From contig OV884058.1 of the NCBI GenBank assembly GCA_930367215.1, positions 222,312,208 to 222,376,207 on the forward strand: a stretch of DNA of 64,000 nucleotides, read 5' to 3'. Shown piece by piece: positions 43,657-53,055 of this stretch (position 1 is its first letter; each line of letters begins with the position of its first letter). Source of the stretch: Pollenia angustigena (Eukaryota > Arthropoda > Insecta > Diptera > Polleniidae). Under the pieces are notes generated by a model, which worked only from the letters and a program-made list of their open reading frames with translations, did no database searches and had not been told where the DNA came from. The position numbers were made by a program, and so were the translations under genes.

Positions 43657-45538
43657 CTGAAAATGGATTATCATAAATAGATTTTTTAGGAATATTTTTA
43701 GAAAAGGAGAATAAAAAAAAATTTAAATTTAATGTACTGAGAATTGATGGTGTTTGTATACTACGCATAGAACGATATGAAAGCGAAACGATATTATGTT
43801 TAACGGTGATTATAATCGTAATGCTGTTATTTAAAACGATATCTTATCTTGTACTGTTACGAGTATTCGTATTCGTTATGCCGGGTATTCGGCTATTTTA
43901 TGACATTCGTATTCGCCAAATTCAAAATACATAAAATCTCACAAATTCGAACCATCCAGATTTTATAACCGGCCATTTCAATGTATTGGACGCTCTGAAA
44001 TTAGAACCACAGGTTCTAATTTCGGAATTGTTTTTTTTCTACTGGAGAGATATTTTTATGATTTTGAACTTAATAGGCGAAACACCAAATTAAACGCTCT
44101 TAAATTAGAGCAGGGGGTTCTAATTTCTGGAATTTTTTTTGTTTTTTTCACTACAAATTATTTTTTTCGCTCATTAAAGTAAAAATAAAACGGGGAATCA
44201 CCGAGTAATTGGTCATATGCGTATGAAATTTGATATGCTTGTACAAATTTGGGTCAGTTGATAACTGAAGGTCAAAGTGAAGTGTTCATACGTATGAAAG
44301 ATAAAAGAAAAATGCCAAACAAACGTAAAAATTAATTTATCACTTTTTCATTATAATTTTATCATTTTCTGTAAAAAAAAAACTTTTCAAATTCTACTGT
44401 ATTAACATTAATAAGATTTCCATATGACGTGCTAAATTCGCATTTGTTTTTTTTTTTTATTCTTATTAAATTATAATATGTATTAACTTTTAATAATTTT
44501 ATTGAAAAAAAAAAATCTTTTCCTTTAACGCAAAATAAAATCTTTTTTATTGTACAGCCACAAAAATACTTTATGGAAGTAACTCAAGTTGATGTTAAGA
44601 AAATTATCGACAACTGGAATGGGTCAATTAAATATCAAGATAATTTTAATCCCATGACACAAATTTAAAATGCGTTCTATCGGTAATAAATTGTTAAATA
44701 AACCTGATATGATGAAGAAACTCGGGCGATCTTTTACAAGGCGAATTAAATACTAGGTCGCCTCGGTCGCCTTCTAATTGTTAAAATTTTTGCTGCAAAA
44801 AATTTTAATTTCTCCTGAAAAAATTATTTGTTATTTGCGAGAAGATACACATCATATATATATACATAAGTATTTAAAATTTCAATCTTTAAAAACTGTG
44901 GTTTTTAACGATAAAGTTTGCTGTCGTAATTATTTAAAAACGATATGGAAACGTACAATTTACGGCCATTTTCACCAAGTTCGGTTAAAACTAACTTTCA
45001 ATTAAAGTTTCGGTTACCAATATGTTTTGACAGCTATAACCGATAGTTAATTATAACCGAACCGAAGTAAAAACTAGCGTTTCAAAAACTGCAGTCAAGT
45101 AGAAAAACTGCAATTTCTTCCATTTCTTCTTTTGTCACTGATAAAATAACTGTGGGTTTTACTTCTGATTCATTAAATGTAAGCAGTCGCTGTCAAACTA
45201 ACTCAAAAAACTAAAAGTTGTACACAAATTTGTGTTTTTTGTTCGACAGTTTTTGCTTTCGACTGCAGTTTTTTTTAATCCTGGTAAAAACTATCGTTTT
45301 CGATTCTATATATCAGGTGTTTTTTTCGATAGGTGTATTCCAAGGTTGAAAACTGGACTCAATATTTAAAAGTGTTTTTTTTTTTCACTGGCTCAATTCG
45401 CTTTTGGCCTCAATTTTTTTTAAAGGGTAATGAAAAACTTTACTAAAAAAATATTTTAAACGCCGATTTTGCAAAAAGCAACGTATTCAAAAATTAATTT
45501 AAAATTTTAGTGTAAAAAATTTGTTTATATGTATGTAT
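43657..45538. other. Idh intron, 5' part of gene to the right; no exon seen
   Basis: AT-rich. ATATGACGTGCTAAATTCGC at 44420 is a relic of the terminal-direct-repeat family. A 32-codon frame at 44574-44672 (MEVTQVDVKKIIDNWNGSIK) follows a TTTTTATTGTACAG acceptor-like tract but has no recognisable homology. Confidence 0.5.
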
Positions 45539-46466
45539 CAGAGATGTAAATGGATCATTCATTTTTGATTTTAACTCATTACGAATTAGCTAAATTTTGA
45601 ATTAATTCTTTTCACACAAAAAAATTAATTGAATGAAATTTGAATCAATTCGTTTAAGTTTAGCAAAATAAATTGCAATTCATATTAAATTCAAGTGAAT
45701 TGTTAAAAAATTTGAATTGACTTTGAATTAATTCAAATGAGTTAGAAAAAATGAATTGCAATTCATTTCCAATTAATTTGAATTGATTTTGAATGAATTC
45801 AAATGTGTTAGAAAAATGAATTGCAATTCATTTGAGTTAATTCAAATGAACTCGAAAAATTAATTTTTTATTATATCAGACAGCATTACACTCACTGCGG
45901 ATATCACATAGTACGAGATAATCGTGGAAAGGCATAGAAAATAATAAGAATAGAAATTCCAATGACGTACTGTTATTAGCAGCTTACGGCAGAATATGAC
46001 TTAAATTAGTAGGAAGCTGCGAAAATCCTATCAGCATGAGCATCAATCTATGCCAAAAGTTGAATATTGAGACTTTTCTAGACAGTGATTTTGAATTTTT
46101 AGAAGAGTACTTGCAGCTTCTGCAGCCAATCGCAGAAAACGGCAGCTTTAGCCACAATTAATACAAAATTTGCCAAAATACAATTGAAAGATGGAAGTGA
46201 ATACCTTATTTGAATTAATTCAAAATCAATTCAAATGAATTGCAGTTCATTTTTTCTAACTCATTTGAATTAATTCAATTCATATGAATTGCAATTCATT
46301 TGAATTAAAACTGAATTGCAATTCATTTTGCTAAATTCAAATGAATTGACTCAAATTTCATTCAATTCATTTTTTTGTGTGAAAATAATTAATTCAAAAT
46401 TTGCAAATTCAGTGCATGAATGATTCACGAATTAATTCAAAAATGAATGATTCATTTACATCTATG
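45539..46466. mobile_element. hAT element with GAATTGCAATTC arrays
   Basis: Exact 8-bp TSD GTATGTAT at 45531-45538 and 46467-46474. Ends CAGAGATGTAAATGGATCAT and CATAGATGTAAATGAATCAT. About 300 bp at each end are packed with ATGAATTGCAATTCATTTGA-type palindromes. No transposase. The start CAGAGAT is shared with the hAT at 28240. It sits in the Idh intron. Confidence 0.9.
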
Positions 46467-46699
46467 GTATGTATAAGTAAAAATTAAAAAAAAAAGACAA
46501 ATCAAAAGTACATATGTATGCATTTTTAATTAATTAACGCATACTATGTACATACGTACGTACATACATAAGGCATTTACAGTACTGAATACGAACCTAA
46601 TTTGTGCGTTATTTTAAAATGATAAAAAAATAAACCCTTAACTTGTTACTACACATCTTATTTTTTTCAATTTAAGTCGATTAATCGATCAATTTAATT

Positions 46700-47585
46700 C
46701 GTTACAACGTCATTTCTAGTCCTTTAAAACTGTGACGTACCAATTTCTGTTATGATAGCATTATTAATTATGGTTTTAGGTGTACTAAACTGTTTTCCGG
46801 GCGTAGAGTTTCTATGGGGCCTAGGGTAAATTATGTACCGATCTTCACGAAATTCCACGGTATCATTTATAGTCCTATAAAACTGTGACGAGCCAAAATT
46901 TGTTATGATTGCATTATTTTTTACGGTTTTAGGCGTACTAAACTGTTTTCCGGTAGTAGGGTTTATATGGGGCCTAAGGTAAATTATGGACCGATCATCA
47001 CGAAATTTCGCAGTGTTATTTCTAGTCCTAAAAAACTGTGATGTACCAAATTTTGTGACGCTAGCGTAATTTTTTACGGTTTTAGGCGTACTAAACTGTT
47101 TTCCGGGTGTAGTGTTTATATGGGGCTTAGGGTAAATTATGGACGGATCTTCACGAAATTTTACAGCGCTATTTCCAGTCAAATAAAACAAATTTTTGCA
47201 AAATCTTAGCTCATTCCGTGCCTTGTTCCAGCATTTATGTTATTTTTTGTAACAAAATTATCATTTTTTTTAGGTGGTGGTTCCACATTTTGATTCATAG
47301 CTCTGGGCCTACTGAACCGATTTTGCTGGATTTCAATCCCAAACTGCTTAGGATAACTACAAGCAATTTGGCACCAAGTTTGGTCATTTCTTTTGAGTTG
47401 TTCGAAAGTGAGCGTGTTTTCAACAGACGGACAGACAGACGGACATGGCTAAATCGACTTAGAATTACTCAAGGACCCAGAATAAATATACTTTTTGGGG
47501 TCAGAGATCAATAATAAAAAAGTTTCACACGGAATGACAAACTTAATATACCCTGTTCACAACTAATTGTGGTGGAGGGTATAAA
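46700..47585 (+). repeat. GGGTATA-ended repeat, second full-type copy
   Basis: Three 156-bp units (TACGGTTTTAGGCGTACTAA at 46764, 46921, 47078 with small changes), then the same 3' part and GGTGGAGGGTATAAAA end as at 27415. The units are a multiple of three long, which leaves a 155-codon minus-strand frame open (46724-47191); it is an artefact of the repeats. Confidence 0.8.
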
Positions 47586-48211
47586 AATTACGAATTATCG
47601 AGGGGACCAAAATGTATGGAAATTTTACGAATTAACGAGATTTTTTTTACGATTTATCGGGGTACGAATTATCGGGATTTGACTGTATTAGCAAGCGTTT
47701 ACCTGGAAATTAAATCCAATAAAATTTACAGAAATTTTATTTAGTTTACTACATCTATACTTATTAGGTGCGTTTGAGTACTTTTACAGTAAAATGCAGT
47801 AAATGAGTAAACTAAAAAATTTTCTCTCACAAAAAGCTGTTGTCCAAAAAAGTACGCGAACGCAAAATTTTTAAAAATTCGTAAAATAAAGGCAACAGCT
47901 GATGGCAAATAATTTAAGTGTTGAAAAATATTGACACTTTTGACTACTTAACTCGTTTTCTTATCGGTACTCGATTAAATACTTTTTATAACACGAAAAT
48001 TTTTGGACAATACAAACAAACTATTTTATGTAATCTTTCATATTTGTTTGTTTTTTATTTTATTTGATTTTACTAATTTGTAGCGGGTTAATTTATTTAA
48101 AAGAACATGAATAATTTTTTTGCTATTGAGTACTTAAGTACCCAAATACTTCACACTTTTACAACTCTAAAAAATTAACAAAACAAAAAAAATTTCAAAA
48201 GTTTTTATTTA

Positions 48212-48590
48212 AGGTGCTATCAGACGGGATGTATTTTACATATGTACTGTCAGTTTTCTTACCCATATGTAATTCCGTATGTATGTCAAAATTTCCATTT
48301 TACATACGATTCATAATTTTTGCTATCACACCTGCTTATGTTTTTCCTTATGACATAACCTATAAATGTAAACAAAAGCTGACTTTTGTTTACGTTTCAA
48401 AACAAACCAGCTGTTTTGTTTATGTTTACCACAGGAAAATAGAGCGTGTTCTAATCGAAAAATTTACATATGTATTTCCACATGTTTTTTACACATGCAA
48501 AGTTTCATATGTATCACACGATGTGTACAACTTTTACAGATGGAAAATTTGACAGTACATATGTAAAATACATCCCGTCTGATAGCACCT
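48212..48590. mobile_element. Harbinger-like MITE with perfect 41-bp TIRs
   Basis: TIRs start AGGTGCTATCAGACGGGATG and are identical over 41 bp. TTA at 48209-48211 and 48591-48593. Recent insertion by arm identity. A 112-codon frame across it is incidental. Confidence 0.88.
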
Positions 48591-48602
48591 TTAGCCAAAT
48601 AA

Positions 48603-48728
48603 CGGCCATTATTACAACTTGAAGTTAGCTAAAGTTGAGATTAAATTGACAGATAATAATGTGTTATCTGTCAAAAAGCGTTTGTTAACTGTCGGATAAC
48701 AGCTAACACCAAGTTGTAATAATGGCCC
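48603..48728. mobile_element. 126-bp Harbinger-like MITE
   Basis: Ends CGGCCATTATTACAACTTG and, inverted, GGGCCATTATTACAACTTG; TAA at 48600-48602 and 48729-48731. Related left half at 15601. Confidence 0.82.
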
Positions 48729-49161
48729 TAAATGCTTCACAAACAAGTTTAATTAATTAATATTTATTCATTTTTTGTTTTGGTTTAATTTTGATTTCAA
48801 CTTTTCTTTTATTTCACAATTTTTTCACAATTTGTATGCTTTTTATTTGTTACTTTTGTTTGTTTACCTTTTGAAACATATGTTTTTTTGATTTACTAAA
48901 TTATACTGCAAAGATTTCTGCAGTAAAAATTTGTAAATACTCAGACAAGAACTGTCACTTTTCGCTGTCAATTTATGTTCTCATTTACTGCATATTTTGT
49001 ACTCGAACGCAATTTCGTAAAATGCAGTAAAGTTGAGTAAAAAATAGTAAAAACTTTTGTGTTCTCGAACGCAACTATTTTATGTTAAAATAATTTTTAA
49101 TTTTTCACTAAATACAGAGTATAACGTACATATCGTCATCTTAAATGCAAACGGACGTAAC

Positions 49162-50234
49162 CAAGGCGAATTTAAAAAGGTAAGTGCAACTCTACAACCA
49201 CAAAAAGCCCCTTTTTTATTTTTCAATTTAATAGATAGCTGTCAAAAATTTTTTTATTGCAAATTAAAAATTATCACTTTTTTATAAAAGAAATTATTAA
49301 ATTTACTTAAATTATTCGCAGTTTTGAAATTTTTTTTTATAAAAATAATATTTTTAGCACTTTTCATTCAACTTCTTCTCAAAACAAAATTATATTCTGA
49401 CTGATTCTGACAATTACGTATTTTTTTAATTCGCCGTGGAGACAGCTGATGAACGGCTGACGAGTTGAGTTTACCTTTTTAAATTCGCCTTGGCTCAACT
49501 CAAGGTATATTTACACAAGGTAAACTCGTTGGCCCATATGTTTGTCAGCTGTTTACCCCATATGGAACCCTAGTGTCAAAAGTTATTTATGTTGGTTCCG
49601 TTGGTTCCTTGTGTTTGTTTACGTACTTATGGTTAGAGCGCGCCATTTTGAATTAAAAAAGTGTAAAATTGTGAAAAACATTTTATTTTTGTGAAATTTT
49701 AATTCTTGTGATTACTAAGCAAACAAAATACATTTAAATGCTTTATTTTTATGCTTGAGAATGCACAATATATTAAAAATTGTTTCAGCTTATTATTCTG
49801 AACTGCACGTGTTGTTTTTTTTTCAATTTGTGTTTTTATTTTAAAGGCACATTGTTGCGTTTTTTTTGACACCATGGTTCCAAATACAAAAACAATTTGG
49901 CGTGTTGTTTTTGTCTTGTTGTACTTGTTGTAGCAACGAGTTTACCTTGTGTAAATATACCTTGGGCTCAACTCGTCAACCGTTCATCGGCTGTTTCCAC
50001 GGCGAATTAACAAAAATTAGGAAAACGTCAAAATAACCGAAATTTCTTAGAAAAACTGCGAAAAATTAAAGTGAATTTAATAATCTCTTTTATAACCCAA
50101 ACAAAATTTTTATTTTGATTTTCAATCAATTTTTGGCTTGTCAGCATTTTTGACAGCCTCCTACTAAATTGCAAAAAAATACATGGGGCTTTTTGTAGTT
50201 GTAGAGTTGCACTTACCTTGTTAAATTCGCCTTG
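49162..50234. mobile_element. Long inverted-repeat element, about 300-bp arms
   Basis: Arms start CAAGGCGAATTTAA(A/C)AAGG and TAAGTGCAACTCTACAAC; the match continues inwards through GAAAT.ATTAAATT and, at 49431-49539 versus 49931-50017, through GACGAGTTGAG and AAGGTATATTTACACAAGG. The left arm has an extra internal copy of AAATTCGCCTTGG. No coding region or clear TSD. Confidence 0.75.
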
Positions 50235-50293
50235 TGTACATGTAAGCGAAATGTAAACAACTTTTGACAGCTCAAAAACAATGATTATCACAT

Positions 50294-50428
50294 GGAGTCT
50301 TCACCTGACTATTTTTTGTCATACCAAACGTCAAAGTCCATATAAAAAAACTTTAAAATTTTTGTCAGCGTTTTTTTTTTAATGAAGTTTGACGTTTGTT
50401 ATGACAAAAAATTGTCAGGTGAAGACCC
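50294..50428. mobile_element. 135-bp MITE, GTCTTCACCTGAC ends
   Basis: Inverted arms of about 40 bp share GTCTTCACCTGAC, ATTTTTTGTCATA and CAAACGTCAAA. The same surrounding sequence without it occurs at 24376-24400, which confirms insertion after the ATCA in that sequence. Confidence 0.78.
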
Positions 50429-50592
50429 TATATCAGGCTTCTTGCGCAGACCTGTTCAATGGGCATCGAGCTGTGCTTTCAACGCCACCTGAAAAATAAA
50501 TTCGCCGTAGTATGTAGCTTTTATAAATGACGAATTTACCAAGTACCGAGTCGATGTGAACACAACTACTAAACATAATAAAACAAGCTTAC

Positions 50593-50688
50593 CCCGGCAC
50601 AAATTATAGTTCTATTAATTGTATTTCTTAGCAAAGTTGGACCAACGGCGGTATTTAAACAACGAGTTGCTAAACGTAACGAAAACAT
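50593..50688 (-). CDS. Idh: Idh exon 1: mitochondrial presequence
   Basis: A 32-codon frame starts MFSLRLATRCLNTAV and ends IICAG directly at a GTAAGC donor (phase 0). It has five Arg, no Asp or Glu, and many Ser, Thr and Leu, as an amphipathic mitochondrial targeting peptide should. The main Idh exon starts at a phase-0 acceptor on the same strand with no other plausible exon between them, so splicing would add this leader to MATKIKTG. The assignment to Idh is inferred from strand, order and phase; it could instead be the first exon of another minus-strand gene further left. Confidence 0.68.
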
Positions 50689-50761
50689 TTTACGAGTAAT
50701 TTACTCTCAAAACAGACAATACAAATTTATTTGAATCACACTTTCGTATTTCCAGCATACA

Positions 50762-50795
50762 AAACTTTTTGGCTTCAAAACAGAAACAAGACTGA
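50762..50795 (-). promoter_or_regulatory. Candidate Inr/DPE core promoter for Idh exon 1
   Basis: On the minus strand TCAGTC lies at 50795-50790, 105 nt before the exon-1 ATG, matching the insect initiator TCAGTY. At +28 to +33 from its A the sequence is AGTTTT, a DPE-like match except for one position. No TATA box seen. Confidence 0.45.
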
Positions 50796-51347
50796 CGACA
50801 ACTTTATGACACAAAATATTTAACAAAAAAAAAAAGATTTTCTATGCCCAGGGCTGCCATATTTGACGATTTTTTGTTCCGAAATTAGCAATACCGATTT
50901 GCTGATTTTTTTAAAAAAAAGTGACGATTTTTTCGAGTCTCCAGTCTGAATAAAATATTTACATTTACTGACAATTTCGTTTTTTACTCTTGGAATGTTT
51001 AACAGCCCTACCCTAACAAGAGCGACGTTTTCTTTCGCTTAGCTGTTACGCTGATATGTAGTAGTGATAGCTTTCTTGTTTAATAAAACCTACAAAAAAA
51101 TCTAAATAAAAATAGAGATAAAAACGCTAGAATGACAAAAAAAAAATAGCTAATTGCCATTATTAATTAACACTGGCGGCAAACGAGTTGTCAAAATCGG
51201 TTTCTCCAATTACAAAGCGTTCAGGCCGCTCTTTTCAAAAACTAGGAAATGCGTGCCGCTTTTTTTTTAGGTGCGGCTGTAATATGAAAGTCTTCAGAAA
51301 ATCTTGGATTATTTTCAGAGTACAAAAACAACAATGTTACAATTTGT

Positions 51348-52531
51348 GGAACAAATCTAGTTTACCGACGCAGCTCCAAATAAGAAAAAAAGTACTCAGG
51401 GTGATAGAAAATTGAAAAATAAGAAGGAAAAATTAAATAAAAAAGTTGGCGGAAACGCTCAGTTTTCAAGTTATGGACGTTTTAAGTTTTTATATAAAGG
51501 TCCGATTTTCCACTACATTTTTATCGTTATATGGCCAATATTGGTATCATTTCAAAGCTTTTGACCATATCTTTTTAGATATACAAAATTTATTTGAAAA
51601 TTACTATCTTTTTAGCTCACATTACATTCTTTTTGCATTTTACATCAAAATATTACAGAAGTGCACCAGGTTAGTATGTAGTTTATTTAAATAAAAGTGT
51701 AATACAAACGTAATCAAATTATAAACATGGGCGTCGCAAACGAAAACACTCCTGCATAGCCGACCTTCGGCCGGGCGCAAGGACTTTCTCCTCTATGGTT
51801 TAGCAAAAACCGGCTTCGCTAAGTAAAGCTTCTCTGCATAGCCGGCCTTCGGCCGGGCGCAAAGATTTGCTCCTCTTTGGTATGACAAATACCGGCTTCG
51901 CTAACTAAAGCTTCTCTGCATAACCGGCCTTCGGCCGGGCGCAAGGATTTTCTAATCTATGGTATAGCAAGAACCCGCTTCGCTAAGTAAAACTACTCTG
52001 CATAGCCGGCCTTCGGCCGGGCGCAAGGATTTTCTCCTCTATGGTATAGCAAAAACCGGCTTCGCTAAGTAAAGCTTCTCTGCATAGCCGGCCTTCGGCC
52101 GGGCGCAAAGATTTGCTCCTCTTTGGTATGACAAATACCGGCTTCGCTAACTAAAGCTTCTATGCATAGCCGGCCTTCGGCCGAGCGCAAGGATTTTCTC
52201 CTCTATGGTATAGCAAGAATCGGCTTCGCTAAGTTAAGCTACTCTGCATAGCCGGCCTTCGGCCGGGCGCAAGGATTTGCTCCTCTTTGGGATAGTAAGT
52301 ACCGGCTTCGCTAAGTCGAAAGCTTTAAAATGATACCAATATTGACCATATAAAGATAAAAATATAGTGGAAAATCACACTTTTATATAAAAACTTAAAA
52401 CGTCCATAACTCGAAAACTAAGCGTTTCCGCCAACTTTTTTATTTTATTTTTTCTTCTTTTTTTTTAATTTTCTATCTACCTAGGTACTTTTTTTTTATT
52501 TGGAGCTGCGTCGGTAAACTAGATTTAAGCC
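51348..52531. mobile_element. Foldback element with 8-bp TSD and minisatellite core
   Basis: TSD CAATTTGT at 51340-51347 and 52532-52539. Arms 51348-51561 and 52321-52531 match closely (AAATCTAGTTTACCGACGCA, GTTGGCGGAAACGCT, GTTATGGACGTTTTAAG); the outermost six bases differ (GGAACA versus GGCTTA). The core is the GGCCTTCGGCC minisatellite. The homologous site at 20453-20460 is unoccupied. Confidence 0.88.
51740..52318 (+). repeat. GGCCTTCGGCC minisatellite, second locus
   Basis: Seven units of 82-83 bp: CATAGCCGGCCTTCGGCCGG, GCGCAAGGATTT, CTCCTCTATGGTATAG, ACCGGCTTCGCTAAG, TAAAGCTTCTCTG. The GGCCTTCGGCC palindrome can form a stem in each unit. Units alternate between two subtypes (TTTTCTCCTCTATGG and TTTGCTCCTCTTTGG), which suggests duplication of a two-unit block. 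Confidence 0.92.
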
Positions 52532-53055
52532 CAATTTGTTTATCTTTCGTCAAACCATCATCGAATGAACCTTTTACGACTCCCTGTAACATATTTTCAA
52601 CAATTATACGGCGAGCATTTCACGAGTTGTGAGAGAATATCTACATGCGTCTCTTACGATTCTTGACATGGAAGTCTCGTTAGGTGATCTTTACCCGTCT
52701 TAAACGATTCCCACAACGATTGAAGAAGCGTCTTTCGCTATGCTATGGAAGAATCACCCTCGTGTTATAGTTTTTCCCGTGTGACGAATCTTCTAGGCTT
52801 AAAAAACGCGGTGATCGACGATCAAAGACGCTCTTCATGAGACTCCAAGTAGCTCTTACACGATTGATAATACTAGCTGGATATGAAGTAATTATGTTTT
52901 TATTTTTAATGTTTTTTTTTATAAAAAATCAAACAAAAATTGAGTAAAAAACTAAACATTAAATTGTCCGATTTTTTGACGATTTTTCGAAACGATAAAG
53001 ACGATTTTTTCTCAGGAAACTAACGATTTCCTCACAAATTTATCTGGCAGCCCTG

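Larger units (their letters stand above)
47767..49073. mobile_element. Probable TIR element around two MITEs
   Basis: Left GTGCGTTTGAGTACTTTTAC and right, inverted, GTTGCGTTCGAGAACACAAA are related only in part; AAAATGCAGTAAA occurs inside both ends. Boundaries uncertain. It contains the Harbinger-like MITEs 48212-48590 and 48603-48728. Confidence 0.4.
50849..53055. mobile_element. CAGGGCTGCCA hAT-like element, copy B
   Basis: Ends CAGGGCTGCCATATTTGACG and, inverted, CAGGGCTGCCAGATAAATTT. The flanks TCTATGCC and TATAGCCG are only a poor TSD. Subterminal TGACGATTTTTT motifs occur at both ends. It is interrupted by the foldback element 51348-52531; related copies lie at 19834-24600. No transposase frame. 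Confidence 0.7.

Noticed and set aside
43656..43674. Six extra codons upstream of the Idh ATG
   Set aside because: They lie before a CAG acceptor and are intronic.
46724..47191. 155-codon minus-strand frame with three repeats
   Set aside because: It follows directly from 156-bp tandem repeats of a dispersed element; no start context, domain or codon bias.
48214..48552. 112-codon frame
   Set aside because: Lies entirely across a MITE and its TIRs.
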